From Micromonospora sp. DSM 45708 (lineage in GTDB: Bacteria; Actinomycetota; Actinomycetes; Mycobacteriales; Micromonosporaceae): DNA of 64,000 bases. The stretch is from the NCBI RefSeq assembly GCF_039566955.1, contig NZ_CP154796.1:1302001-1366000 (forward strand), read 5' to 3'. Shown one piece after another: positions 54,890-64,000 of the stretch; within the stretch, counting starts at the first letter, position 1, and each line of letters opens with the position of its first letter. Under the pieces are notes generated by a model. That model was given only the letters and a program-made list of their open reading frames with translations, searched no databases and was not told where the DNA came from. Both the position numbers and the translations under genes were made by a program.

Positions 54890-55608
54890 GCCCGGGCGGC
54901 GGCGGCCACCGCGGCGCGGCGCTCGGACCGGAGCCGGTCGGCCCAGGTGTCGTCGAGCGGGGGGAGCTGGTGGATGCCGGTCGCCCAGCGCAGCAGCAGG
55001 TCGGCCAGGTCGGGGTTGCGGGCCAGCGCCGGGCCGTGCGAATAGGTGCCGAGCAGCTTGCCCCGCCACGCGCCCTCGGTGGCGCCGTCGTTGCCGACCC
55101 CGGTGGTGACCCGGGCCAGCGGTGACACGCCCGGACCGAGATGGGTGCGGCCACCGTGATTCTCGAAGCCGGTCAGGTGCGGGATGCCCAGCCGCGGGTC
55201 GACCTCGCCGGCCAACTCGCCGACCGCCCGGGTCGGACCCCGGTCGGAGGAGAGGTCGAGCAGCTCCAGCCCCTGGCAGCGGGTGCCCTTGGCAAAGAAC
55301 GAGGTGCCGAGCAGTTGGTAGCCGGCGCAGACGCCGAACACCACCGAGCCCTGGGCCACCGCCCGGTGCAGGCCGCCGTCGGCGAGCAGGCGCTGGGCGC
55401 CCAACGCCTGCGGACCGTCCTCGCCGCCGCCGATCAGGTAGATGTCGGCGGTGGCGGGCAGCCGCTGGTCGGAGCGGACCTCCAGCACCTCGACCGGCAT
55501 GCCGCGCAGCTGGGCCCGGCGGGCCAGGATCAGCGCGTTGCCCCGGTCGCCGTAGGTGGACAGCAGGTCGGGATAGACCCAGACGATGCGCAGGCTCTCA
55601 GTTGACAC
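54886..55608 (-). CDS. gatD: Lipid II isoglutaminyl synthase, glutamine amidotransferase subunit GatD
   Basis: Encodes 240 residues, a class I glutamine amidotransferase of the CobQ-like type. The nucleophile is Cys94 in VFGVCAGYQLLG and the catalytic histidine His191 in LGTYSHGPALA. It supplies ammonia to MurT for amidation of the D-glutamate of lipid II to isoglutamine. The GTG start overlaps the murT 3' end by 11 bases, so the two subunits are coupled. The following VTT gene overlaps its stop. Confidence 0.94.
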   Translation of the reverse strand: MSTESLRIVWVYPDLLSTYGDRGNALILARRAQLRGMPVEVLEVRSDQRLPATADIYLIGGGEDGPQALGAQRLLADGGLHRAVAQGSVVFGVCAGYQLLGTSFFAKGTRCQGLELLDLSSDRGPTRAVGELAGEVDPRLGIPHLTGFENHGGRTHLGPGVSPLARVTTGVGNDGATEGAWRGKLLGTYSHGPALARNPDLADLLLRWATGIHQLPPLDDTWADRLRSERRAAVAAAARA

Positions 55609-56860
55609 GGTCCAGCTCCGCTCGGATGTCCTGGAAGGCGGTGTAGTTGGCGATGACCTCCAGCCGGCCCGGCGGCACCGCGCGGACCGCCTCGTCGAAC
55701 GTCCGCACGTGCCGGAACGGCACGCCGTTGACGTCGAGCCGCACCGCCAGGTCGTACGCCCGGTCGCCGGTGATCAGCACCTGCCGGCCGGCCAGCGGGG
55801 AGAAGTCGACGTCGAACAGCCACGACGTGTCCAGCCCGTCGGGGTCGCGGGCGTTGATGGAGAGCAGTGTCGGCGCGACGTCGGCCATGTCGAACGCCTC
55901 CAGCCAGCTCGCCGGGTTCTTGGCCAGCAGCAGCCGGATGTTGCGCCCGTCCCGGTCGACCTGGGCGTAGCGGCCGGCCACCGAGGTGACCGAGCCGAGC
56001 CGGGAGACCGCGTCCACCGGGCGGACGCCGAACTCGGCGGCGACCGCCAGCGCGGTGGCCGCGTTGCCGAGGTTGACCTTGCCGGGAAGCTGGAGCTGGA
56101 TCTTGTGCCAGGCGCCGGTGGGGTCGAGCACGCCGTCGTCCTCCACCGTCCACTGCGGCTCGGGGCGGCGCAGCGGGCAGCCGGTGCACCACCACTGCCC
56201 GCCGGAGCGCTGGATGGTGGAGCCGCACTCGGGGCAGACCCACGAGTCGTCGTGCCAGCGCTGGCCGGCGCTGAACCAGGTGACGTGCGGCGGCACGTGA
56301 CCCTGGGCCGGGTCGGCGGGCGGGGTGGCGGCCCAGACCACCATCGGGTCGTCGGCGTTGGCGACCACCCGCACGTCGGGGTGCCGGACCAGGGCGGCAC
56401 GCCAGAGCTGCGCCATCATGGCGACCTCCTTGGCGCGGTCGAGCTGGTCGCGGGAGAGGTTGAGCAGCGCCACCACGTGCGGCTCGGTCGCCTCCAGCAC
56501 CTGGGCCAGGTAGTGCTCGTCCACCTCCAGCACGGCGTACGGCGTGCTGCCGGCCTTGGCCAGCGCCGAGGTGTGCCCGGTGGGCATGTTGGCGCCGAAG
56601 GCGTTGGAGGCGACCCGGCCCAGTACGCCGACCGCGGCGGTGGTGAGCCGGGTGGTGGTGGTCTTGCCGTTGGTGCCGGACACCAGGGCGATGGCCCGCC
56701 CGGCCGAGAGGTGGGCGAGCAGGTCCGGGTCGATCTTGAGGCCGATCCAGCCACCGATCACCGAGCCGTCGCCACGGCCCGCGGCCCGCGACAGCGCCGC
56801 GGCGGTGCGCGACACGGAGCTGGCCACCTTTGCCCGCAAGGGCATCTTCGCGTCCGTCAC
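55598..56860 (-). CDS. murT: Lipid II isoglutaminyl synthase, Mur ligase subunit MurT
   Basis: Encodes 420 residues. The Mur ligase ATP motif is [13 protein letters not shown], followed by [11 protein letters not shown] and [15 protein letters not shown] Cys4 zinc ribbon ([12 protein letters not shown], then WWCTGC) characteristic of MurT is inserted in the middle domain, and the C-terminal DUF1727 region follows ([13 protein letters not shown]). It activates the D-glutamate carboxylate of lipid II with ATP and uses ammonia from GatD. GTG 56860 is chosen because TAACCT lies seven bases before it; ATG 56845 is an alternative. It is divergent from mraZ. Confidence 0.94.
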   Translation of the reverse strand: MTDAKMPLRAKVASSVSRTAAALSRAAGRGDGSVIGGWIGLKIDPDLLAHLSAGRAIALVSGTNGKTTTTRLTTAAVGVLGRVASNAFGANMPTGHTSALAKAGSTPYAVLEVDEHYLAQVLEATEPHVVALLNLSRDQLDRAKEVAMMAQLWRAALVRHPDVRVVANADDPMVVWAATPPADPAQGHVPPHVTWFSAGQRWHDDSWVCPECGSTIQRSGGQWWCTGCPLRRPEPQWTVEDDGVLDPTGAWHKIQLQLPGKVNLGNAATALAVAAEFGVRPVDAVSRLGSVTSVAGRYAQVDRDGRNIRLLLAKNPASWLEAFDMADVAPTLLSINARDPDGLDTSWLFDVDFSPLAGRQVLITGDRAYDLAVRLDVNGVPFRHVRTFDEAVRAVPPGRLEVIANYTAFQDIRAELDRVN

Positions 56861-56867
56861 CCGAGCG

Positions 56868-56873
56868 AGGTTA
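56868..56873 (-). promoter_or_regulatory. -10 box for leaderless murT transcript
   Basis: Minus-strand TAACCT is followed by seven bases and the GTG at 56860, with no ribosome-binding site. Confidence 0.45.
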
Positions 56874-57091
56874 CCGGACCACACTCTCCGCCAGATCGCC
56901 GCCGACGGCGAACCGTTCGGCCGGGGACCGCACGGCGGACGGCCGGAGCCCGTTCGGCCGGACGGGGGGCGGTCGATGTCGGGTAACGGACCGCTGCCGG
57001 GGTCGGCCACCCCCTCCACTCCGCCCCACCCGCGTTGACGTGCGGTTTTGCGCGCGGAAACGCCGCGCCGACCAGGCGATTCTGGTTGCAG

Positions 57092-57117
57092 GTGGAGGGA
57101 AGTGGAGTAGAGTGGGG
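57092..57117 (+). promoter_or_regulatory. Three MraZ-binding boxes with 10-bp period
   Basis: GTGGAG (57092), GTGGAG (57102) and GTGGGG (57112) repeat with exact ten-base spacing, matching the direct-repeat operators that MraZ binds upstream of its own gene. A TAGAGT hexamer (57108-57113) between the second and third boxes is a good -10 candidate, so bound MraZ would cover the promoter. Confidence 0.8.
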
Positions 57118-57201
57118 CGCGATGGTGAGGCCGGGAGGGCCACACCGGCCCGGGGGGTCAGCGGCGCCGCGAACGCCGCTCAGGGCGAGGGGGTTGGGCC
57201 G

Positions 57202-57633
57202 ATGTTCCTCGGCACCCACACTCCGCGCCTGGACGACAAAGGCCGGTTGATCCTGCCGGCCAAGTTCCGGGACGAGCTGGCGGGGGGTGTCGTGATCACC
57301 AAAGGGCAGGAGCGCTGCCTCTACGTCTTCCCGATGCCCGAGTTCCAGCGGATCGCCGACCAGTTGCGCGCGCAGCCGATGACCAGCAAGGCGGCCCGGG
57401 CCTACAGCCGGGTCTTCTTCGCCAGCGCGCACGACGAGGTGCCGGACAAGCAGGGGCGGGTCACGATTCCCGGGCACCTGCGGTCGTACGCGGCCCTCGA
57501 CCGGGAGCTGGTGGTGATCGGGGCGAGCACCCGGGTGGAGATCTGGGACAGGGCGGCCTGGGAGGCCTACCTCGCGGAGAGCGAAGACGACTTCGCCGAC
57601 ATCGAGGAGGGGGTGCTGCCCGGCGGTCTGTAG
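57202..57633 (+). CDS. mraZ: Transcriptional regulator MraZ
   Basis: Encodes 143 residues with two AbrB-like swapped-hairpin domains: [25 protein letters not shown] and [18 protein letters not shown] (first shown here as [12 protein letters not shown]). MraZ forms ring oligomers that bind repeats upstream of mraZ and repress the division and cell-wall cluster. GGGTTGGGCCG precedes the ATG. The gene is first of mraZ-rsmH-ftsL-ftsI-murE-murF. Confidence 0.96.
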   Translation: MFLGTHTPRLDDKGRLILPAKFRDELAGGVVITKGQERCLYVFPMPEFQRIADQLRAQPMTSKAARAYSRVFFASAHDEVPDKQGRVTIPGHLRSYAALDRELVVIGASTRVEIWDRAAWEAYLAESEDDFADIEEGVLPGGL

Positions 57634-57682
57634 GGCGTGACGGCGCCCGACGTACTGCGAGATCTCCAGCCGCTTTCGAGTT

Positions 57683-57708
57683 CCTGGCACCCCTTCCCCG
57701 GTGCCAGG
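57683..57708. terminator. Stem-loop in the mraZ-rsmH spacer
   Basis: CCTGGCACC (57683-57691) pairs perfectly with GGTGCCAGG (57700-57708), with an eight-base pyrimidine loop. There is no T-run. It lies 50 bases after the mraZ stop and may attenuate transcription or process the mRNA between mraZ and rsmH. Confidence 0.5.
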
Positions 57709-57836
57709 CGCACGATCCGGGACGGAGGCTGCGGCCTCCGGCGGGCGGGAGCGGATGGGGATCTGGCGGTATGGCGAGGCGTCGTGGCGACGACGGACAC
57801 GTGCACACGGACGGTTTTCGAGTGGTGGGGGTCGAC

Positions 57837-58895
57837 ATGGGGGAGCTTCGCGGCACGCACGTGCCGGTGCTGCTCGAGCGGTGTCTCGAGCTGCTGGCCC
57901 CCGCGCTGGGCCGTCCCGGCCGGACCGTCCACGTCGACGCCACGCTCGGCCTGGCCGGGCACGCCGAGGCGGTGCTCACGGCGCACCCGGACACGGTCCT
58001 GATCGGCCTGGACCGGGACACCGAGGCGCTGGCCCACGCACGGGTCCGCCTGGCCCGGTTCGCCGACCGGATCCACCTGGAGCACGCCGTCTACGACGAG
58101 CTGCCCGAGGTGCTCGACCGGCTCGGCTACCCGGCGGTCGACAGCGCGCTGTTCGATCTCGGCGTCTCGTCCCTGCAACTCGACGCGCCCGACCGCGGGT
58201 TCGCGTACGCGCAGGACGCGCCGCTGGACATGCGGATGGACCAGACCCGGGGGGTGACCGCCGAGGAGGTGGTCAACACCTACTCCCACCCGGACCTGGC
58301 CCGGCTGCTGCGGGTGTACGGCGAGGAGAAGTTCGCCGGGAAGGTCGCCTCGGCGATCATCCGGGAGCGGGAGCGGTCCCGGATCACGTCGTCGGCGCGG
58401 TTGGCCGAGCTGGTTCGGGACGCGATTCCCGCGCCGGCCCGGCGAACCGGCGGACACCCGGCAAAGAGAACGTTTCAGGCTTTGCGGATCGAGGTAAACA
58501 GAGAACTGGCAGCGCTGGAGACGGCGCTGCCGGCCGCTCTGGACAAGCTCACCGTGGGCGGCCGTTTGGTGGTCCTGTCCTACCACTCGCTGGAGGACCG
58601 GCTCACCAAGCAGGCGCTCGCCGACCGGGTCCGCAGCAAGGGCCCGGTCGACCTCCCGGTCGAACTGCCCGGGTCGGGTCCGACGTTCCGGCTGCTGAGC
58701 CGGGGCGCGGAGCTGCCCGGGGAGGCCGAGGTGGCCGCGAACTCGCGGGCCGCCTCGGTGCGGCTGCGGGCCGCGGAACGGCTCGATCCGGAGGCGACCC
58801 GGCAGGGGCGTACCGACCGCGAACGGTACCGCCGCCGGGTGAAGGCGATGCACCAACCGGGGAACGGGACGGACGAGGAGGGGGAGGGGACATGA
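57837..58895 (+). CDS. rsmH: 16S rRNA m4C1402 methyltransferase RsmH
   Basis: Encodes 352 residues. The family starts [18 protein letters not shown] motif is [15 protein letters not shown] (the more usual DxTxGxGGH is slightly altered), followed by [36 protein letters not shown] and the C-terminal [12 protein letters not shown]. It methylates N4 of C1402 in 16S rRNA. I chose ATG 57837; an in-frame ATG at 57771 would add 22 residues. The stop overlaps the ftsL start as ATGA. Confidence 0.95.
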   Translation: MGELRGTHVPVLLERCLELLAPALGRPGRTVHVDATLGLAGHAEAVLTAHPDTVLIGLDRDTEALAHARVRLARFADRIHLEHAVYDELPEVLDRLGYPAVDSALFDLGVSSLQLDAPDRGFAYAQDAPLDMRMDQTRGVTAEEVVNTYSHPDLARLLRVYGEEKFAGKVASAIIRERERSRITSSARLAELVRDAIPAPARRTGGHPAKRTFQALRIEVNRELAALETALPAALDKLTVGGRLVVLSYHSLEDRLTKQALADRVRSKGPVDLPVELPGSGPTFRLLSRGAELPGEAEVAANSRAASVRLRAAERLDPEATRQGRTDRERYRRRVKAMHQPGNGTDEEGEGT

Positions 58896-59476
58896 ACGTC
58901 GAGAAGCGCGACGGCCGGGGGGCCGTCGGGCAGCGCGCACCGCGGTCGGGGGGCCGGACCACGGCGCAGCGCGCCACGCGGAACACGACGGCGACGGCCG
59001 ACCGTCGGGAGGGGACCCGCGCCCGGGGGGCGCGCGAGTACCCGACCGAGGGCAGCGCCGCGCTGCGGCCGGCGGAGCGCGCCCGGGCCACCGCGCCGGC
59101 GGCGCCGCGGCTGCGGGTCGCCCCGCCGCCGCCGATCCGGGTGCCGCGGGCGCCCTTCGTCGGACTGATCCTGGTGCTCGTGGTCGGCGGGGTGCTCGGC
59201 ATCCTGGCGGTCAACACCAAGATCAACGAGAACGCCTTCCGACTGGAGAAGCTCCAGCAGCAGCAGGCCAAGCTCGACGTGGACGAGCAGGAGCTGAAGA
59301 AGGAGATCGCCGAGCAGAAGGCGCCGGGCAACCTCACCGCCAACGCCCGCAAGCTGGGCCTGGTCGAGTCGGCGGACCCGGCCTACATCCGGCTGCCGGA
59401 CGGGCGGACGATCGGTGTCCCGCACCCCGCCGAGGGTGCGCCGGCCGGCGCCGGCCAGCAGGGCAACGGAGGCTGA
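58892..59476 (+). CDS. ftsL: FtsL-type cell-division protein
   Basis: Encodes 194 residues. A basic, disordered cytoplasmic N-terminus of about 90 residues precedes one membrane helix ([19 protein letters not shown]) and a coiled coil ([23 protein letters not shown]), then a short extracytoplasmic tail. Position between rsmH and ftsI and the layout identify it as FtsL, which with FtsB and FtsQ activates septal peptidoglycan synthesis. It is longer at the N-terminus than proteobacterial FtsL, as usual for actinomycetes. Confidence 0.88.
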   Translation: MNVEKRDGRGAVGQRAPRSGGRTTAQRATRNTTATADRREGTRARGAREYPTEGSAALRPAERARATAPAAPRLRVAPPPPIRVPRAPFVGLILVLVVGGVLGILAVNTKINENAFRLEKLQQQQAKLDVDEQELKKEIAEQKAPGNLTANARKLGLVESADPAYIRLPDGRTIGVPHPAEGAPAGAGQQGNGG

Positions 59477-59480
59477 GAAA

Positions 59481-61688
59481 GTGCCGCCGAGATCGGATGA
59501 ACCGCGCCGGGACGCCACGGGCTCCCGGCGCGGCTCGTCGCGTGGGGCCGAGCCGCGTGAGCCGGGCGTCGGCGGGATCTCCGACGCGCGGGCGTACACC
59601 CCGCGCGGCCGGACCATCCGCGAGGGTGGCGCGGAACAGCGGCGTACCCCCCGCAGCAACCGGTCCGGCGATCCGTTCCGGCCGGCGTTGCAGGTGCTCG
59701 ACGGCGGCCGGGCCGGACGCGCCGGCCGCCGGGACCCGGCCGCGTCCGGCGACGGCGTCCGGGCCGGCCGCCGCGCGACGGCGGCCGGTGGCCGCGCCGG
59801 CGTCGTGCGGACCGTCTCGGCCCGCCCGGTCCGGGAGCCGTTCGACGACGAGGAGGACGCGCCGCCGCGCCGCCGGCCCGGCCCGCGTCGACCGGCGGCC
59901 CGCCGGCCGGTCCGCAAGCCGCGCCGCCCGCCCCGGCTGGGCGACCCGCGCCGACGGCTGCGGCTCGCCACCGTGCTGGCGCTGACGCTGTTCGCCAGCA
60001 TCGGCGTCCGGCTGGTCTACCTCCAGACCGTGGACACCCCGGCGTACGCCGACGGCGGTCTGCCCAAGCGGCTCGCCGTGGTCGAGCTGCCGGCCCCGCG
60101 CGGCGCCATCCTCGACCGCACCGGCGAGCCGCTGGCACACAGCGTGGAGGCCCGGTACGTCTTCGCCGACCCGACCCGGGTCAAGGACCGGTTCGCCACC
60201 GCGCGGGCGCTGTCCCCGCTGCTCGGCGTGCCGGCCTCCGAGCTGGCCGACAAGATGAAGCCGAGCAAGCTGCCCGGCACCGACACCGACCTCCAGTTCG
60301 TCTACCTGGCCCGGGGCGTCGAGATCGGCACGGCCAAGCAGATCATGGCACTCGACCTGGCCGGCATCGACGTGCACCGCGACGAGCGGCGCGAGGTGCC
60401 CGGCGGTGACCTGGCCGCGAACCTGCTCGGCTTCGTCAGCCAGGACATGAACGGCCTGGAGGGCCTGGAGGCCAAGTACGACGACCTGCTGCGCGGCCAG
60501 GCCGGCAAGCGGACGTACGAGGTGGGCCAGGGCGACCTGGCCGCGCCCATCCCGGGCGGCTACAGCAGCACCACCCAGCCGAGGCCGGGCAGCTCGTTGC
60601 AGCTCACCGTCGACCGGGACCTCCAGTTCATGACGCAGCGGATCCTGGCGAAGCAGGTGGCCCAGGTGAAGGGCAGCGTCGCCGCGGCCGTGATCATGGA
60701 CGTCCCGACCGGCGAGGTGCTGGCCCAGGCCAGCCAGCCCACGTACGACGCGGCCGACCCGACGAAGGTCAACTCGCCCGCCGACCGGGACGACGCGGCC
60801 ACCAGCTTCGTGGTGGACCCGGGCTCGATCCACAAGGCGATCACCTACGGCGCCGCGCTCCAGGAGGGCGTCATCACGCCGAACACCACGTTCCCGGTGG
60901 CCAACACCACGGTCCTGGGCGGGGTCGAGTTCTCCGACACCCACCACGCGGACGGCCGGGTCATGAGCATTCCGGGGATGCTCGCGTTCTCCTCCAACAT
61001 CGGCACCATCGCGATCGCCGGCAAGCTGGGCAAGGAACGGCTGATCGACTACCAGAAGCGGTTCGGGCTGGGCCAGCCGACCGGTGAGGGCCTGCCCGGC
61101 GAGGCGCCCGGCCGGATCCTCCCGGCCGACCAGTGGAGCGGATCTGCGTACGGGTCGGTGCCGATCGGGCACAGCGTGGACGCCACGCCGTTGCAGATGG
61201 CCGCCGCGTACAACGCGGTCGCCAACAACGGCACGTACGTGCAGCCGCACCTCATCAAGGAGACCATCGGGCCGGACGGCACGCGGACGCCGGGCGCCGC
61301 CCCGGCCACCCGCTCGGTGCTCAGCCCGGCCAACGCGGCGGCGCTGCGCCGGATGCTGGAGGCGGTCACCACGGTCGACGGCCCGGACGGGCGGGCCACC
61401 GGCCTGGCCGCCGCCGTGCCGGGCTACCGGGTGGCCGGCAAGACCGGCACCGGCCTGCGCTACGACAACGGCAAGCAGCAGCCCGGCGAGGTCGGCTCGT
61501 TCATCGGGATGGCCCCGGCGGAGAAGCCGCGTTACGTGGTGGCCGTCTTCGTCTGGAGCCCCGGCGGCGGGGGCGGCGCGGTCGCCGCGCCGGCGTTCCG
61601 CGAGATGATGGGCTTCACGCTCCGGCACTACCGGGTGCCGCCGTCGCTGACCGACAAGTCGCCGAAGTTCGAGGTCTTTCCGCGCTGA
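59481..61688 (+). CDS. ftsI: Septal peptidoglycan transpeptidase FtsI (class B penicillin-binding protein)
   Basis: Encodes 735 residues. A long basic disordered cytoplasmic N-terminus of about 160 residues precedes one membrane helix (LRLATVLALTLFASIGVRLV). The pedestal domain has APRGAILDRTGEPLA. The transpeptidase domain shows nucleophile Ser449 with Lys452 in DPGSIHKA, the SSN motif in AFSSNIGT and KTG in AGKTGTG. It crosslinks septal peptidoglycan and is a beta-lactam target. GTG 59481 has GGAGG nine bases upstream. The C-terminus lacks PASTA domains. Confidence 0.95.
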   Translation: MPPRSDEPRRDATGSRRGSSRGAEPREPGVGGISDARAYTPRGRTIREGGAEQRRTPRSNRSGDPFRPALQVLDGGRAGRAGRRDPAASGDGVRAGRRATAAGGRAGVVRTVSARPVREPFDDEEDAPPRRRPGPRRPAARRPVRKPRRPPRLGDPRRRLRLATVLALTLFASIGVRLVYLQTVDTPAYADGGLPKRLAVVELPAPRGAILDRTGEPLAHSVEARYVFADPTRVKDRFATARALSPLLGVPASELADKMKPSKLPGTDTDLQFVYLARGVEIGTAKQIMALDLAGIDVHRDERREVPGGDLAANLLGFVSQDMNGLEGLEAKYDDLLRGQAGKRTYEVGQGDLAAPIPGGYSSTTQPRPGSSLQLTVDRDLQFMTQRILAKQVAQVKGSVAAAVIMDVPTGEVLAQASQPTYDAADPTKVNSPADRDDAATSFVVDPGSIHKAITYGAALQEGVITPNTTFPVANTTVLGGVEFSDTHHADGRVMSIPGMLAFSSNIGTIAIAGKLGKERLIDYQKRFGLGQPTGEGLPGEAPGRILPADQWSGSAYGSVPIGHSVDATPLQMAAAYNAVANNGTYVQPHLIKETIGPDGTRTPGAAPATRSVLSPANAAALRRMLEAVTTVDGPDGRATGLAAAVPGYRVAGKTGTGLRYDNGKQQPGEVGSFIGMAPAEKPRYVVAVFVWSPGGGGGAVAAPAFREMMGFTLRHYRVPPSLTDKSPKFEVFPR

Positions 61689-61765
61689 GCGGGCACGGCG
61701 CGACATCATCGGTGGGTGGCGACGAACCACCGGGGCGGCTGTGTGGTCGGAACCGGACGACCGGG

Positions 61766-61771
61766 TAGGGT
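61766..61771 (+). promoter_or_regulatory. -10 box for leaderless murE transcript
   Basis: TAGGGT is followed by eight bases and GTG 61780. The 91-base gap after ftsI makes a separate murE promoter plausible. Confidence 0.45.
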
Positions 61772-61779
61772 CTGACGCC

Positions 61780-63303
61780 GTGCCCGGCAATCCACGTCCC
61801 GCCACCGTGCTCCCCGTCCGGCTCGGCGACCTCGCCGACCGACTGGCCTTGCCGCCGCCTCCGGGGGCCGCCGAGCTGGCCGTCACCGGGGTCACCCACG
61901 CCAGCCACGAGGTCCGCCCCGGCGACCTGTACGCCGCCCTGCCCGGCTCCCGTCGGCACGGCGCGGAGTTCACCGCCGCCGCGGCCGGGGCCGGCGCGGT
62001 GGCCGTGCTGACCGACCCGGCCGGGGTGCCGCTGGCCGCCGACGCGGGCCTGCCCGTGCTGGTCGTCGACGACGCCCGCGGGGTGCTCGGCACGGTCGCC
62101 GCCACGATCTACGGCGACCCGACCGCCGGGCTGACCGTGATCGGCGTGACCGGCACCGCCGGCAAGACCTCCACCAGCTACCTGATCGAGTCCGGGCTGC
62201 GCGCCGCCGGGCACGTCACCGGCCTGATCGGCACCGTGGAGACCCGCCTCGGCGACCTCGTGGTGGACAGCGTCCGGACCACCCCGGAGGCCACCGACCT
62301 GCACGCCATGCTCGCGGTGGCGCGCGAGCGCGGCGTGGACGCGGTGGTGATGGAGGTGTCCAGCCACGCGCTCGTGATGGGCCGGGTCGGCGGCGTGCGG
62401 TTCGACGTCGGCGGCTACACCAACTTCGGCTCCGACCACCTCGACTTCCACGCCGACGAGGCGGACTACTTCGCGGCCAAGGCCCGGCTCTTCGACGGGC
62501 GCTGCCGGGTCGAGGTGCTCAACCACGACGACCCGGCGCTGCGCCCGCTGTACAAGCCGGACACGGTGACCTACTCCGCGGCCGGCGACCGCGACGCGAC
62601 CTGGTGGGCCGACCGGATCTCCGGCGAGGGGTACGCGCAGCGCTTCACGCTGCACGGCCCGGACGCGGTGGCGCTGCCCACCGGCGTGGCGCTGCCGGGC
62701 CGGCACAACGTGGCCAACGCGCTGCTGGCCGTCGCCACGCTGGTCGCGGCCGGCGTCGACCCGGCCACCGCGGCGGGCGGCGTGGCCGCCTGCGGCGGCG
62801 TGCCCGGCCGGCTGGAGCTGGTCAGTGGCGACGCCCCGGTGCGTGGCGTGGTCGACTACGCGCACAAGGCGAACGCGATCGAGGCGGTGCTGACCGCGCT
62901 GCGCGACCTGACCGGTGGCCGGCTGGTGTGCGTGGTGGGCGCCGGCGGCGACCGGGACCGGGGCAAGCGTCCGGTGATGGGCGAGGTGGCCGCCCGGGGC
63001 GCCGACGTGTTGCTGGTGACCGACGACAACCCGCGGACCGAGGACCCGGCCACCATCCGGGCCGAGGTGCTGGCCGGCGCGTACGCGGCGGCTGCCCCGG
63101 CCCGCATCATCGAGGTGCCCGGCCGGCGGGCGGCGATCGAGGAGGCGGTCCGGGTGGCCGAACCGGGTGACGTGGTGGCGGTGCTGGGCAAGGGGCAGGA
63201 GCGCGGCCAGGAGATCGGTGGCGAGGTGCTGCCGTTCGACGACCGGGTGGAGCTGGCGGCGGCGCTGCGGGCCCGCTTCGGGGACCTGGTGGGTGGCCGA
63301 TGA
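61780..63303 (+). CDS. murE: UDP-MurNAc-tripeptide synthetase MurE
   Basis: Encodes 507 residues. The ATP motif is GVTGTAGKTSTSYLIE, with TTPEATDLHAML, EVSSHALVMGRV and NFGSDHLDFHADEADYFAAK of Mur ligases. The amino-acid-binding motif is DNPR in VTDDNPRTEDP, the signature for meso-diaminopimelate (or its hydroxy form in Micromonospora). It adds the third residue of the stem peptide. GTG 61780 is chosen because of the -10 hexamer just upstream. The stop overlaps murF as ATGA. Confidence 0.96.
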   Translation: MPGNPRPATVLPVRLGDLADRLALPPPPGAAELAVTGVTHASHEVRPGDLYAALPGSRRHGAEFTAAAAGAGAVAVLTDPAGVPLAADAGLPVLVVDDARGVLGTVAATIYGDPTAGLTVIGVTGTAGKTSTSYLIESGLRAAGHVTGLIGTVETRLGDLVVDSVRTTPEATDLHAMLAVARERGVDAVVMEVSSHALVMGRVGGVRFDVGGYTNFGSDHLDFHADEADYFAAKARLFDGRCRVEVLNHDDPALRPLYKPDTVTYSAAGDRDATWWADRISGEGYAQRFTLHGPDAVALPTGVALPGRHNVANALLAVATLVAAGVDPATAAGGVAACGGVPGRLELVSGDAPVRGVVDYAHKANAIEAVLTALRDLTGGRLVCVVGAGGDRDRGKRPVMGEVAARGADVLLVTDDNPRTEDPATIRAEVLAGAYAAAAPARIIEVPGRRAAIEEAVRVAEPGDVVAVLGKGQERGQEIGGEVLPFDDRVELAAALRARFGDLVGGR

Positions 63304-64000
63304 TCCCGCTGACGCTGGCCGAGGTGGCCACCGCGGTCGGTGGCCGGCTGGCCGGGGCCGACCCGGACGCCCGGGTCACCGGCACTGTGGAGTTCGACTC
63401 CCGCAAGGTGTCCTCCGGTGGGCTCTTCGTGGCGTTCCCCGGCGAGCGGGTGGACGGCCACGACTACGCGGCCGGCGCGGTGGACGCCGGCGCGGTCGCC
63501 GTGCTCGGCACCCGCGAGTTGCCGGGCGTGCCGATGGTGCTGGTCGACGACGCGCTCGACGCGATGGGCCGGCTGGCGCGCGCGGTGGTCGACCGGCTGC
63601 CCGGGCTGACCGTGATCGGGTTGACCGGCTCGTCCGGCAAGACCACCACCAAGGACCTGATCGCCCAGCTCGTGGTCCGGCTCGGCCCGACCGTGGCGCC
63701 GCCCGGCTCGTTCAACAACGAGCTGGGGCACCCGTACACGGCGTTGCAGGCCGGGCCGGAGACCCGCTACCTGGTGATGGAGAAGGGCGCCCGCGGCGTG
63801 GGGCACGTCCGCTACCTGTGCGAGGTGGTGCCGCCGCGGATCTCGGTGGTGCTCAACGTCGGGGTGGCGCACCTGGGCGAGTTCGGCTCGGTCGAGGCCA
63901 TCGCGCTGGCCAAGGGGGAGCTGGTCGAGGCGCTGCCCGCCGACGGGCTGGCGGTGCTGAACGCCGACGACCCGCGGGTCGACGCGATGGCGGCCCGCAC
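63300..64000 (+). CDS. murF: UDP-MurNAc-tripeptide:D-Ala-D-Ala ligase MurF, N-terminal part (runs off window)
   Basis: The first 233 codons are present; the frame is open to the window end. It starts MIPLTLAEVATAVGG, has the ATP motif LTGSSGKTTTKDL, then SFNNELGHPYTALQA and NVGVAHLGEFGSVEAIA typical of MurF. It adds D-Ala-D-Ala to the UDP-MurNAc-tripeptide. The ATG overlaps the murE stop, so translation is coupled. The C-terminal half lies outside. Confidence 0.94.
   Translation, partial: MIPLTLAEVATAVGGRLAGADPDARVTGTVEFDSRKVSSGGLFVAFPGERVDGHDYAAGAVDAGAVAVLGTRELPGVPMVLVDDALDAMGRLARAVVDRLPGLTVIGLTGSSGKTTTKDLIAQLVVRLGPTVAPPGSFNNELGHPYTALQAGPETRYLVMEKGARGVGHVRYLCEVVPPRISVVLNVGVAHLGEFGSVEAIALAKGELVEALPADGLAVLNADDPRVDAMAAR

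Larger units (their letters stand above)
56861..57201. other. Divergent spacer between murT and mraZ
   Basis: 341 bases with the leaderless murT promoter at the left end and the MraZ box array and mraZ promoter at the right. The middle is GC-rich and without a recognised gene. Confidence 0.6.

Overview
This is a high-GC actinomycete chromosome segment, almost certainly from Micromonosporaceae (Micromonospora or a close relative). Evidence: GC near 73% with G/C in nearly every third codon position; frequent GTG starts; many ATGA/GTGA stop-start overlaps; a two-subunit lipid II amidation system (murT/gatD) divergent from the mraZ-led division and cell-wall cluster; and the gene order aroG - pknL - Rv2175c-like - idsA2 - metF known from Mycobacterium tuberculosis. 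No tRNA, rRNA, CRISPR, prophage or insertion sequence was recognised. The window looks chromosomal and mostly core.

Layout. 1-9.4 kb: end of plsC, a very large cyclase/ATPase/TPR regulator, a Crp-type regulator, a DEDD exoribonuclease, a PPOX protein, a phosphofructokinase with pyrophosphate-type residues, proC, a small decayed region and a DUF2203 gene. 9.7-14.6 kb: secreted hydrolases (SGNH esterase, CBM2-GH18 chitinase) with glutathione peroxidase, an AraC regulator and a lipoprotein. 14.7-24.6 kb: aroG, threonine aldolase, endonuclease IV, pknL, its probable substrate gene, polyprenyl synthase, an XRE protein running into a 56-bp tandem repeat, metF and a CDP-alcohol phosphotransferase. 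24.6-33.4 kb: ten minus-strand genes packed head to tail. They encode a flavin electron-transfer trio (ferric-reductase-like, FMN-binding, ApbE), a TetR regulator, and carotenoid end-group enzymes (CrtA-, CruF-, CruG- and CrtD-like) with YbaK and GNAT genes between them. 33.6-40.8 kb: a probable SOS module (LexA-type box, HEPN protein, imuA', imuB, dnaE2). 41-45 kb: methyltransferase, phosphodiesterase, dinB, DUF3040. 45-50 kb: moxR-DUF58-transglutaminase operon. 50.2-53.2 kb: leuS behind what looks like a leaderless leucine leader peptide and attenuator. 53.4-64 kb: APH-type kinase, VTT membrane protein, gatD-murT (minus), then mraZ-rsmH-ftsL-ftsI-murE-murF (plus), cut by the window end.

The most unusual structure lies between genes. 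Long inverted repeats with 11-25-bp arms sit mainly where genes converge. At least two sequence families recur at unrelated loci: one built on CACGGAAAG, one on AACTTGATGGC. Tandem repeats of 17, 21, 43, 56 and 58 bp also occur. The 56-bp repeat is not a multiple of three and lies inside the XRE reading frame just upstream of idsA2, so copy number would decide where that protein ends. Many genes (aroG, pknL, metF, murE, murT, dinB and others) have a TANNNT hexamer 6-8 bases before the start codon, which suggests widespread leaderless transcription.
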